Source: Bradyrhizobium sp. 164 (GTDB taxonomy: Bacteria; Pseudomonadota; Alphaproteobacteria; Rhizobiales; Xanthobacteraceae). From it: a stretch of DNA of 64,000 nt. The notes beneath the pieces were generated by a model. It was not told where the DNA came from. It searched no databases and saw only the letters and a list, made by a program, of their open reading frames with translations. This document shows positions 9,166 to 17,670 of the stretch, one piece after another. The stretch is taken from positions 310,001 through 374,000 of the forward strand of contig NZ_JADPKA010000066.1 in NCBI RefSeq assembly GCF_023073715.1. The letters are read 5' to 3'. The position numbers and the translations under genes were made by a program. Within the stretch, counting starts at the first letter, position 1; every line of letters begins with the position of its first letter.

Positions 9166-10521
9166 TTGTCGATACAGGGCCTTGGTAGGGGCGGAATTGC
9201 ACGCCGCCCAGCGGCTCACCTGCCAGCGGAGTCGAATCGTTTAGTGGCGTGGCTCGTATTAATCGGGATCACCCTGCCTTCTAACATGACAGTGTTCATC
9301 GGGGGCGCAAAGTTCATTCCGGCCCGAATCGTAATATGTTTGCTCCTCATTCCTGGTTTGGTTGTGCTGTTTCGAAAACGGCGGATGGGCGCACCTGATC
9401 TGTTTGTTTTCGCAGCATCGGCTTGGATGCTCGGGGCGATAGCTCAGACGGATGAGTCATGGTCTTCCGCAGGCGCCGTAGTACTCGAGTTCGCCGGCGG
9501 CTACATATTAGCGCGCGCATATTTCTTTGAGCGCCCGCAACTGGAGACATTCGTTCAGGTTCTCAAGCCCGTCACCTTCGCAATCATAGCGCTGGCGATC
9601 CTCGAACACCTCACTAAGCACAACATCGCCGCAGCACTTTTGGGCATGCCTAGCACAGGCCACGAATATCGGTACGGCTTGCTGCGAGCGTCCTCAACAT
9701 TTCCTCATCCCATCCTATATGGCACGTTCTGCACCGTTGCAGGTGCCATCTTTGTATATTCGGAAAGCAGCTCGCCTGGCCGCATTCTGTATGGCGGGCT
9801 ATGTCTGTTTGGATGTCTACTTGCGATGTCGACCGCGCCGCTGATGGCGTTCGCGATCGTGATAGCTGTTTATTATTACGACCGAGTCATGTCCGCATAC
9901 CACTGGCGGTGGCAGCTCATGCTGGCAGGCATGGCCGCCTTCCTCGTCATTGTATTTGCCGTAGCTAACAAACCAGTTTCGTGGCTGGTTGCAAATATGA
10001 CGCTCGACCCTGCTACCGGATACTTTCGTGTGGCTACATGGGAAAGTGCCTTCTACTATATCAATCTCTCTCCCTATCTTGGATACGGCTTCACCAGTTA
10101 CGCCCCAAGCGAGGATTTCTTCGCCAATGCCTCAGTCGACGCCGTTTGGCTGACGCTGTCGCTTCGCTTTGGTGTTCCATTGGTCATGCTTATATCTCTG
10201 GCGAATATAGCTTCATTTTACCGCTCTGGCCCTACCGCCGGTATCCGACGTTCCTACGAAGCTTACATGAACAATGTCCGAACCGGATTTACTCTGGCGC
10301 TTGCGATGCTCATGTTCGTGGGCTTCACGGTTCACTATTGGAATAACATTTGGATCTTTTGGGGATTGTGCATCGGAATTCGGGCATCACTTCAAGAGGA
10401 ATATTTTAAGGCAAATGAGAGCCTCGGACGAAAGAGCGGTGGCCTTCTCGCCCAGACAGCTCCGAGATTTCCTCAAATGGCAAGTCATCCTTCGCAAGGA
10501 ACCGAAGGGTTCCTATCGTGA
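9166..10521 (+). CDS. O-antigen polymerase/ligase-like membrane protein
   Basis: This is a polytopic inner-membrane protein of about a dozen hydrophobic segments with the O-antigen ligase/polymerase (Wzy/WaaL) character. A large periplasmic loop in the second half (about 285-330) contains LSPYLGYGFTSYAPSEDFF, which resembles the gGxGpG(t)...phN-type loop region of these proteins. It would polymerise lipid-linked repeat units or ligate glycan in the periplasm. The start is TTG with GGGAG six bases upstream. Its stop overlaps the GTG start of the following beta-helix gene (GTGA), so the two are co-translated. A second polymerase-like protein lies at 39.7 kb, so which one makes the main polymer is open. 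Confidence 0.75.
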   Translation: MSIQGLGRGGIARRPAAHLPAESNRLVAWLVLIGITLPSNMTVFIGGAKFIPARIVICLLLIPGLVVLFRKRRMGAPDLFVFAASAWMLGAIAQTDESWSSAGAVVLEFAGGYILARAYFFERPQLETFVQVLKPVTFAIIALAILEHLTKHNIAAALLGMPSTGHEYRYGLLRASSTFPHPILYGTFCTVAGAIFVYSESSSPGRILYGGLCLFGCLLAMSTAPLMAFAIVIAVYYYDRVMSAYHWRWQLMLAGMAAFLVIVFAVANKPVSWLVANMTLDPATGYFRVATWESAFYYINLSPYLGYGFTSYAPSEDFFANASVDAVWLTLSLRFGVPLVMLISLANIASFYRSGPTAGIRRSYEAYMNNVRTGFTLALAMLMFVGFTVHYWNNIWIFWGLCIGIRASLQEEYFKANESLGRKSGGLLAQTAPRFPQMASHPSQGTEGFLS

Positions 10522-11642
10522 CCACCCAATATTTCGGTTCACTCTTCGGAGCAGTGCTAGCTTCGTGGATAGTGCCTAGTCACGCACAGATTCAACACAG
10601 TCCCGTCGAGGATAAGCGCGATGCGGGAGGCCCTGGCGTTGTTCATAAGGCTGACAATGTAGGTCAAGCGGCTGACAAATATGCCTCAAATGACGGCTCC
10701 ACGAAGGCCCCCCTTTGTACGGTTCAGCAGCCATATCTACTGAATGGATACAAGCTTCGCCCCCAATGGAGGGTGGCGGGTGTGGATTATTGTGTCGGTT
10801 ATCCAATGAATACGCTCCTTAAGGATCCAGCGGCGATCTCGACGGCAGAGGTATCCGTGGATGTGGCGCACAAGAGCATCACGGTGAATGGTCCGAATGT
10901 CACGCTGGATGGTTACGATTTCAGCGGCTGGTCCTTTGTGACAACGGCAGCGAACACCAGACTGATCAACTCGAACTTCAATGGTACGAATCCAGGGGGT
11001 GCGCAAAGCAGCGTCATTTCCGGCACTCCATCATCCTCGAACCTGTACGTAGGCTACTCTACCATTGATGGCCTAAGCGGAGGTGGGCACGCCGAGTTCT
11101 TGATCGAAATGGAGGGGCCCGGCCTCACGATCGAATATTCCTGGCTGAAGAATTCCAACTCCGACATCGTCGGCCGCCACGGTCGGGATGGCGGCGACAT
11201 CACGATTCAATTCAACCTGCTGCAACAGGCCGGCATGGGCGGCCCGAAAACCCACGGCGACTATCTCCAAGTTTATGGGCCAACCGTTAACGCGACCAAC
11301 ATCCTTCACAACACAGCGGTTCAGCAGGGCGGCATTACCCAGGGGTTCATCGCCGACAATACGAACTACGGCGAGTTGGCCGGCAACACCCTAATCGGCA
11401 CTGTCAGCTGTTGGATGTCCGTATCCGGTCCAGGCACTGATCCTGCCAACCTGACCGGTATGTTCAACACGCACGACAATTATTTTGATGTGACCAAAGC
11501 ATTTGGCTTCAACTATCCTGCGGTTGGGCCGAACGACCGTTACCCCAAGACCGTGTTTACGCACAATGTGAACATGGTGACCGGCAGGATAGAGCAAGAT
11601 TCTCCTCGCCTGAAGGTGACGCCGTCGCGCTCGCGCCCGTGA
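10518..11642 (+). CDS. Secreted right-handed beta-helix protein
   Basis: An N-terminal hydrophobic segment ending SHAQ looks like a Sec signal peptide (about residues 1-23). From about residue 115 the sequence has the repeated short-strand pattern of a right-handed parallel beta-helix: VTLDGYDFSGWSF, TRLINSNFNG, NLYVGYSTIDGL, LTIEYSWLKN, ITIQFNLLQQ, TNILHNTAV, GELAGNTLIG. Proteins of this fold in exopolysaccharide loci are often polysaccharide lyases, epimerases or hydrolases that trim the polymer in the periplasm. No catalytic residues can be assigned. It is translationally coupled to the Wzy/WaaL-like gene, which supports action on the same glycan. Confidence 0.7.
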   Translation: MTTQYFGSLFGAVLASWIVPSHAQIQHSPVEDKRDAGGPGVVHKADNVGQAADKYASNDGSTKAPLCTVQQPYLLNGYKLRPQWRVAGVDYCVGYPMNTLLKDPAAISTAEVSVDVAHKSITVNGPNVTLDGYDFSGWSFVTTAANTRLINSNFNGTNPGGAQSSVISGTPSSSNLYVGYSTIDGLSGGGHAEFLIEMEGPGLTIEYSWLKNSNSDIVGRHGRDGGDITIQFNLLQQAGMGGPKTHGDYLQVYGPTVNATNILHNTAVQQGGITQGFIADNTNYGELAGNTLIGTVSCWMSVSGPGTDPANLTGMFNTHDNYFDVTKAFGFNYPAVGPNDRYPKTVFTHNVNMVTGRIEQDSPRLKVTPSRSRP

Positions 11643-12024
11643 CCATTTGAGATACGTTCTTTGAGCCTCTTGTGCAACCGCGCCAGCACCGACAGTAGCC
11701 ACTCAAACGCCCGCCCCTCCTATAAGATCCTGGTCGCGACCAGATAAAAAAACCCCCTGAGCCGCAATTGGGTTGATACCAGCACGACCGATGCAGAATT
11801 TAGGTAGCGGCATACTTCCCATCGGCCGCAGGACTTCCCGATTCAACTGAATCTGGTGGCGCTTAAGACGTTGACGGCGGAGAACAGCAAGCTTGCATCG
11901 GGCGCGCCAGCCCTGGTAGCGTCAGAGTGCAACCATGGGATGGCAGACGAAATGCTGTCTTCTGATCCACCGCTCGATTGCGTTAACTTGCCGCGTGCAA
12001 GAACGCTTGTCACGTCTCTCTCTC
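11643..12024. other. Intergenic region between convergent genes
   Basis: No gene is evident here. A perfect 14-bp palindrome, CTGGTCGCGACCAG, lies at 11730-11743 and is followed by a run of seven A. It is not a standard terminator on the plus strand, since the A run follows the stem; it may act with the T-run on the opposite strand. The open frames here have no recognisable content. Confidence 0.4.
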
Positions 12025-12864
12025 TCACCTCGCGGTGGCGAGCGGCAGCTCCTGAGTTTCCTCTGAAACGAATCTGCAATAATCCGGACTCTCAAAATCG
12101 TGATAGATGTATATCTGATGGTGCCAAGTCTCTGGGTACGGCATGTTCGTGAGGTGCGTCGTCTTGCATATCTTCTGGCTGTCATGCCCGGAGTTGAACT
12201 CGTTGATGGCGAGCAGTGGACCGGTATACTCGCTGAAGAGAGCCACATCGTCTCCTATGATATCATCGAAGTATATAAATGCCCGAGGAAGCAGATTTGG
12301 GCGGTGCAATTCGAACAATCTAATTGCGTCCCTAGTAGACGAATAATAGTCCAGATCCAAAATGATCGCGCCAATGGGCGCTGGATGGTAGCTCCGCACA
12401 AAATGAGGGAGGCTTTCAGCGATGTTGCCGATTACCAGTTGCGAGCACGTTAGCTTCGCACTGAGCTTATCGACGTCCATCGCATAAAAGCCTTGCTTCC
12501 ACTGATGTGGCAAGTCTCGATAATCATGGGGCGGAGGAAGTCCTTGCCCAGTGTCGAATCCGAAGATCTGTATTTCCATACCCGTGAGCTTACTCACCTC
12601 TGCGGCATGCATCTCCAGATTGACCAGTCCATTGCCCCCAGCAACACCGAATTCGAGCACGCTCACACTGTTATGACCGAGCTTCTTAGCCAGTTTGGCA
12701 GCGTGCATGACGCAGTACCCGTAGTGCGGTCGATCAATCGCACTATACTCTATGCGACTTTCATACGAGAAAAGGTTGAATCTTCTTGATAACTCCCTCG
12801 ACAGCTTTGCCCGAATGGATCCCTTATGAAACGCCAGCTTCGTAATAACGGCGCGCATTGCCAC
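12025..12864 (-). CDS. TylF-like SAM-dependent O-methyltransferase
   Basis: This is a class I methyltransferase with VLEFGVAGGNGL at about 69-80 as the SAM-binding loop, IFGFDTGQGLP as the acidic loop, LDLDYYSSTRDA and later IYFDDI as the metal-binding acidic region. The arrangement is that of TylF/MycF-type Mg-dependent sugar O-methyltransferases. It likely methylates a hydroxyl of the polysaccharide or its precursor. It is transcribed alone from the AT-rich region to its right, divergently from the oxygenase gene. The substrate is unknown. Confidence 0.75.
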   Translation of the reverse strand: MAMRAVITKLAFHKGSIRAKLSRELSRRFNLFSYESRIEYSAIDRPHYGYCVMHAAKLAKKLGHNSVSVLEFGVAGGNGLVNLEMHAAEVSKLTGMEIQIFGFDTGQGLPPPHDYRDLPHQWKQGFYAMDVDKLSAKLTCSQLVIGNIAESLPHFVRSYHPAPIGAIILDLDYYSSTRDAIRLFELHRPNLLPRAFIYFDDIIGDDVALFSEYTGPLLAINEFNSGHDSQKICKTTHLTNMPYPETWHHQIYIYHDFESPDYCRFVSEETQELPLATAR

Positions 12865-13211
12865 GAGTCCCTTGATTAAATATCAGTGATGATTTATTGG
12901 AGCGCCCGCTGGCTGGATCGCCAGGAGATCCTCTTTCGAAAGCGTGGTGGTCCATACTTGGACAATGGCAGTCGCTCCAATGCTTTCAAATAATATATAT
13001 TAAAAATATTGCGAAAGCATCCATGATGCGACTTATTCATTTGGATGTGGCTCGAGAGGCCTATATTTTTCGGATCAGCCAATCTTAAGCAGAATCCGCG
13101 CCGAGGTAACAGCTCCAATTTACATTTAAGTTTACCGATGATAATTTAATGTATTAACGGTGAAATTTTCTGCATCCTGTACGCTTGGGCATCATTGATG
13201 GAGGAAAGCCT
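12865..13211. promoter_or_regulatory. AT-rich divergent promoter region
   Basis: This intergenic region separates the TylF-like methyltransferase (minus) from the 2OG oxygenase (plus). It contains AT-only blocks, notably around 12990-13010 and 13120-13155 (with TTTAAT steps). GGAGG at 13200-13204 sits seven bases before the ATG at 13212 and marks that start. No small gene is evident. Confidence 0.45.
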
Positions 13212-14069
13212 ATGGTTGACCCCGCCCGACAGTTGGCGTCCGATACTGAAGAGCATTTCGGCGTCAGGTCGTTTCTTCCACTCGAGAAAATGAATCGGCA
13301 CGCCGAAACATGGGCCGATCAATATCGCACAAATCGGCCTTTTCCACACATCGGCATCGATGATTTTTTTGATCAAGGCATCATCTCGAGGCTAATAGCG
13401 AGCTATCCAGGCGAGTTTGATGCATCCTGGAACCGGACATTTCTCGATGCCGGGGCTTATGAAGAGCAAAAGCTCGGTTTGGATCGGTTTGAGGATTTTC
13501 CACCTTACATTCAACAATTCATCAACGCACTGAATTCACGCCTGTTTCTCGGATTTCTTGAGCAACTGACGGGTGTGGAGGCCCTAATACCAGATCCGTA
13601 TCTCCTAGGCGGCGGTCTACACATGATCCCCCGAGGGGGGCGTCTTGCCATCCACGCGGATTTCAATACTCACAAGAAGCTGAGACTCGATCGTCGGCTT
13701 AATCTGTTGCTGTATCTGAACTATGGCTGGCAGGAGGAGTGGGGCGGAGCACTCGAACTCTGGGATAGGGATGTCCGGACAAAAGAGAGGGCATATTTGC
13801 CGATCGCGAACCGCATCGTCGTCTTTTCAACGACCGACACAGCATATCACGGCCATCCTGATCCCCTGAGAAGTCCAAAGGGAAAGTATCGACGGTCGAT
13901 TGCCTTATATTACTATACAAATGGTCGTCCGGAGGAAGAGAAGTCGGCCGATCATTCCACGATATTTAAGATGCGCCCGAATGAAGTCCGCCGGCGAAAC
14001 GCACTGGATGCGGTGAAGCCGTTCGTTCCTCCAATTGTCTGGCAACTTCCTCGATTATTCAGGAAGTAA
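13212..14069 (+). CDS. 2-oxoglutarate/Fe(II)-dependent oxygenase
   Basis: This is a 2OG-Fe(II) oxygenase of the prolyl-4-hydroxylase-like superfamily. The iron triad is visible as HADF (His148 and Asp150) and the distal His213 in AYHGHPDPL, with the 2OG-binding Arg at about 228 in KYRRSIALYYY. The ATG at 13212 is chosen because it has GGAGG seven bases upstream; a TTG nine codons earlier is possible but lacks a better site. In polysaccharide loci such enzymes may hydroxylate an amino-acid substituent, a sugar or a lipid part. The FkbM methyltransferase downstream could act on the new hydroxyl, which is inference from order only. Confidence 0.8.
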   Translation: MVDPARQLASDTEEHFGVRSFLPLEKMNRHAETWADQYRTNRPFPHIGIDDFFDQGIISRLIASYPGEFDASWNRTFLDAGAYEEQKLGLDRFEDFPPYIQQFINALNSRLFLGFLEQLTGVEALIPDPYLLGGGLHMIPRGGRLAIHADFNTHKKLRLDRRLNLLLYLNYGWQEEWGGALELWDRDVRTKERAYLPIANRIVVFSTTDTAYHGHPDPLRSPKGKYRRSIALYYYTNGRPEEEKSADHSTIFKMRPNEVRRRNALDAVKPFVPPIVWQLPRLFRK

Positions 14070-14207
14070 GGGTTATCGCCTGAAAACTTCTGATAATGCG
14101 CTTGCGTCGAGACCACGAGCGGACATCCGATCTGGTGGTCGCACAAGTGGAGCGGTGAACTGGCGGCGCAGCCAGTTGATTCAGTTTCACAGGGGTGATG
14201 TTCAAAA

Positions 14208-15080
14208 ATGGATTTATTCACGCGATGCAACGGCCATATGTTTCGGGAGCCACTTGCGCATTGGTTAACGTTGGCTCAGAGGATCTACATCAGGCTTTGT
14301 ACGCTTATCAAGAACGAGCGGACCTTCGAGACATTTTTTGGCAGCAAGATCCGAGATAGGATAGGCGACTTTGTGCCGAAGCGAATATTCTTCTTCGGAT
14401 TTTGGGAGCCTAATCTAACCGGCTTTATGCTTCGAACAATTCAGAAGGACGATTGGGTAGTTGATGCCGGATCGAACATTGGATATTACACGCTGCTCAT
14501 GTCCCACCTTGTAGGAAACAGCGGCAGGGTTGTCTCAATTGAGGCGGCACCTTCGGTCTTCCAGCGGCTGCAGCAGAACATTGCTCTAAACAGCTGCACC
14601 AATATCTGCACCTTTAATCTGGCACTTGCGGAGCAGCAGGGGCAGATCAAACTTTACGAGCCCAGGTTCGGTTACAAGAACAGCGGCACGTCAACGTTGC
14701 TCAAAAGCTGGGGTGGGCCCGACTATACAGTGGTTAACAGCAACACGCTTTTGGATGTGCTTGGAGCGGCCGCCAAAAGGATTTCGTTCATCAAGATCGA
14801 TATCGAAGGCGCGGAAAGACCCATCCTGAACGAGATCATCGAGAACAGGGACCGATTTGCTAAGCCGCTTACCGTCGTCACTGAAATTGAGGATGAACAT
14901 TTGGACGTCGTTGAGCATTTCCGCGCTGCTGGTTTTGAATGCTACTACTTATCAAATGACTACACCCTCGCAGGCTATTTGCGCGCCTTGCGAAGATCTA
15001 CTGTCGAGCTTCCGGTCAAACTTGACATAACCAATTGCCGACCTCCCGGGGCGGAGTTGATATTTGTGTACGGCAAATAG
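14208..15080 (+). CDS. FkbM-family SAM-dependent methyltransferase
   Basis: This is the second FkbM methyltransferase in the window. SAM motif VVDAGSNIGYYT lies around 84-95, followed by VVSIEAAPSVF for the acidic loop, and the family hallmark FIKIDIEGAER near 198-208 is intact, unlike the copy at 3274. It probably O-methylates a glycan residue. It follows the 2OG oxygenase in the same direction with a 138-bp gap, so they may share a transcript. N-terminal residues 1-50 are basic and aromatic and may contact lipid-linked substrate. Confidence 0.85.
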   Translation: MDLFTRCNGHMFREPLAHWLTLAQRIYIRLCTLIKNERTFETFFGSKIRDRIGDFVPKRIFFFGFWEPNLTGFMLRTIQKDDWVVDAGSNIGYYTLLMSHLVGNSGRVVSIEAAPSVFQRLQQNIALNSCTNICTFNLALAEQQGQIKLYEPRFGYKNSGTSTLLKSWGGPDYTVVNSNTLLDVLGAAAKRISFIKIDIEGAERPILNEIIENRDRFAKPLTVVTEIEDEHLDVVEHFRAAGFECYYLSNDYTLAGYLRALRRSTVELPVKLDITNCRPPGAELIFVYGK

Positions 15081-15319
15081 CTAGCCGGCTAGATCGGCCC
15101 CGACCGTGCGAGCAGGCCTGCAAGATTGAACTTGAGGGGCATCGTGTCGAAGCGGAAAAATCGCTGCCTGCCAAGCCGCGGTGGATCAAGGTGAAGACTC
15201 CGGACTTATGAAGCTGGTCCAGGAAGGGCTGTGGCAATGTCGATGCCGCCCCGCTCACGCCCACGACTCTCCGGAATGTTACCCTAGGAAGCCAGAAGCT
15301 CAATGCGGTTAGTACGTCT

Positions 15320-16474
15320 TCACATGAGCTTGCGCTTGATATTGCGGAGCCAGCCGATCAGCGGTGCAGGAAGAAGCAGCCAGCCAATCAGTGTTGTCGC
15401 GCTGAATATGTCTCGCCCCCGCAGGCTGATAAAGTGCCGCCGCCAGTTCCATAATATCGGACGCAGCTCGCTTAGCTCGGCGCCACGCTTGCGATACGAA
15501 ATAATAATGCCAACGGCCTCGCGCGCCAGAAAGCGGTTGGCCCGCAGTTGCAGCCCGCGGCGCCTTTGCTCATCCTTGATCCTCTCCTCGGCAGTGTGAG
15601 TGATGAGATCAACGAGCTTGTGAACGTCGTCTAGGTGGTTCTCGAGCGCAAGACGAGATGTCTGCGTGGCGTTGTGAAGAGAATAGCAGCCGCAGCATTC
15701 GTTGATGAAGCCTGCTTTGCCTTCCAAGAGCAATGGGAGATGTCTCGCAAGATCACTTGCGAACGGCCATCCTCCCGGGAATCCTCCCCAGACGCGCAGT
15801 GTCTCGGTACGAAGCATTGTGGTGCATCCCTGCACGGTTATTCGCCGCTCTAGATACTCGTCGAGGATGTCCACACCGTCCCAAATTCCGGTCTTGAGGT
15901 TTCGACTCGCCTGTGGCGGCAATGTGCGGCCTGAAGCGACGACCCGGGCTTCACCCAATGCCATCACGATCGGCACCTGGGGCTCTCCTCTGATCACAGC
16001 GATGCAGCGTTCCAGCAGCCATGGCGCTATTCTGTCGTCGTCCGGAACAAATACGATGTATTCGCCCCTTGCCTGTGCCACGCAAACGTTCCAGTTTTCT
16101 GTCGCACCTATGTTATTCGGTTGATGCACGACACGTAATCTTTCGTCCTTGAATTGACTCAGGACCAAAGCCGTTTCATCGGTCGACGCATTGTCCGATA
16201 CCAGCACTTCGAACCGTGGATAGGATTGCGCTAGCGCCAGGCGAACACAGTCCTGCAACCACGCAGCGCGATTGAATGTCGGAATGGCAATGGTCACCAG
16301 AGGGTCGGTCCCGGGCGTGGGCGCGATACGATCGGGCCCCGGCATGATGTCTTTAACTCCCGACCGTCGCAGATTTGCAGGCTCGGCCGACTTCTCGATC
16401 TCACTTGAAGCTCGCATGCAGAACTCGAGAGCCTGCGCCGTCCCACTGGTCCGCGGTAAGCGACGATGGGTCAA
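15320..16474 (-). CDS. Family 2 glycosyltransferase
   Basis: This is a GT-A family 2 glycosyltransferase with VTIAIPTFNRA at 60-70, LVSDNASTDET at 91-101 and the metal-binding VPDDDRIAP with Asp145-147. The hydrophobic/basic C-terminus (LLPAPLIGWLRNIKRKL) probably anchors it to the inner membrane. The upstream gene's TGA stop overlaps the TTG start, which would couple the two, but 43 poorly conserved residues precede the domain. An ATG at 16345, 11 bases after a GGGAG, is a plausible alternative start giving 341 residues. It adds one sugar to the repeat unit; donor unknown. Confidence 0.85.
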   Translation of the reverse strand: MTHRRLPRTSGTAQALEFCMRASSEIEKSAEPANLRRSGVKDIMPGPDRIAPTPGTDPLVTIAIPTFNRAAWLQDCVRLALAQSYPRFEVLVSDNASTDETALVLSQFKDERLRVVHQPNNIGATENWNVCVAQARGEYIVFVPDDDRIAPWLLERCIAVIRGEPQVPIVMALGEARVVASGRTLPPQASRNLKTGIWDGVDILDEYLERRITVQGCTTMLRTETLRVWGGFPGGWPFASDLARHLPLLLEGKAGFINECCGCYSLHNATQTSRLALENHLDDVHKLVDLITHTAEERIKDEQRRRGLQLRANRFLAREAVGIIISYRKRGAELSELRPILWNWRRHFISLRGRDIFSATTLIGWLLLPAPLIGWLRNIKRKLM

Positions 16475-17631
16475 TGTTCCATCGCCTTGACTTTTCCGAT
16501 ATCAGAGCTCGCATGGGGCGACTCCCCACGCTTCAATCGCAATCTCTCCCTTGAGCAAGGATCAGTCGCGAGTCTCGGCGCGTCCGCGCCGTCAGAGATC
16601 CTTTCAAGCCACACTTCACGCCACCAGGAATAGATGCTTCTCGGACAGAACATTTTACAATTGCTGTACCGAGATCTGCACCACACGTCTTCCAAGATCA
16701 CCGCCGGCGTCTTGAGTGATCTCATCTTGCCGGTTTTCTCGTCGATGAATTTCGTCACCTGCGTCTTGACCTTGTAGACGCCGCCGCAATACGGGACCAA
16801 TTCTGCGTCGAACGCCATACCTCGGTTTATGTTCTCCGAGTCCACGGTCGCGAGAATTTCCTTGTAGGTCTTCACTCTCACCAATTCGCCCGGCTGGAGA
16901 TTCAAGCTGACTGTGGGCGTCTCATGCCTATGCGGTATTGTTCCCTTCCATCTCGGAAAGGGAACGCCGCCCCGCAACTCCTGAAAGAAATCGTAAACCA
17001 GGCGGGAAACGTGACCCAACCGTGCTCTCTTTGCCAGCGCGAGATGCCAATATGCCAGGTATATGAATCCACGCGCGAGGCGCCCCAAACTGGCATTACC
17101 CGAGGTGTAGTCCTCTACATACTGTCTAGCGTCCCACCACCGAAGCAACGTCGTAAAGCGGGGCAATTCGGTTGCTTGGCACGAGTAGCGGATTTCTCCA
17201 CCCGCGTCGCCATCAAGGACGCGTGTCCCCCGATCGATGTCTTCCTCTGTACACCGGCGTGCATCAGCGCAATGTTTGCTCCGTCCGTACTGACGTCCTG
17301 ATGAACTCTCCGCCGGATTCGCGCTTCCGGTGACGGGCCTGAGCCACGCCTCCTTCCAGAAGATGAGGCACGCGGCTTGACAGCCACCATACGCCTCCCC
17401 ATCGCAACGGAGATCAAGATGGATACCATTCGGGAGCCATCTACCGCCCGTATTTGTGACGGTGTCACAGGTCTTGTGCGAACGCTTGTAGACCTTGAAT
17501 CGCTTGCCACAATACTTGAACATTTGCGGCATGAAAGGGAGCTCATCCAGGCGACCGTTCTTGTCGAGTGTGCTCAGAATCTCCTCCTTCGTTCGGACTT
17601 CCACCCAGTCGCCTGCTCGCAGCTTTGTCAT
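16471..17631 (-). CDS. Uncharacterised Cys-rich protein with two tandem homologous domains
   Basis: I do not recognise a characterised function. The protein contains two copies of a domain of about 95 residues. Copy 1 begins GDWVEVRTKEEILSTLD (near residue 7 from the ATG) and copy 2 begins GELVRVKTYKEILATVD (near residue 248). Each has YCG, then a C-x6/7-C-x3-C cluster, and ends WKEAWL or WREVWL. The Cys positions align between copies, suggesting a metal site or disulfides. Between them is a region with further Cys and a helix (FIYLAYWHLALAKRARLG). The ATG is preferred because GGAGG lies five bases upstream. It sits between the flippase and a GT2 in one operon, so a role in glycan assembly is inferred. 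Confidence 0.65.
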   Translation of the reverse strand: MTKLRAGDWVEVRTKEEILSTLDKNGRLDELPFMPQMFKYCGKRFKVYKRSHKTCDTVTNTGGRWLPNGIHLDLRCDGEAYGGCQAACLIFWKEAWLRPVTGSANPAESSSGRQYGRSKHCADARRCTEEDIDRGTRVLDGDAGGEIRYSCQATELPRFTTLLRWWDARQYVEDYTSGNASLGRLARGFIYLAYWHLALAKRARLGHVSRLVYDFFQELRGGVPFPRWKGTIPHRHETPTVSLNLQPGELVRVKTYKEILATVDSENINRGMAFDAELVPYCGGVYKVKTQVTKFIDEKTGKMRSLKTPAVILEDVWCRSRYSNCKMFCPRSIYSWWREVWLERISDGADAPRLATDPCSRERLRLKRGESPHASSDIGKVKAMEH

Positions 17632-17670
17632 CTTGTCCTCCAAACGCGGTGGCCGCGGTCCAATGCCAGG

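Noticed and set aside
11730..11743. Palindrome with following A-run as transcription terminator
   Set aside because: On the plus strand the run is A, not T, and on the minus strand the T-run precedes the stem, so it does not fit an intrinsic terminator.
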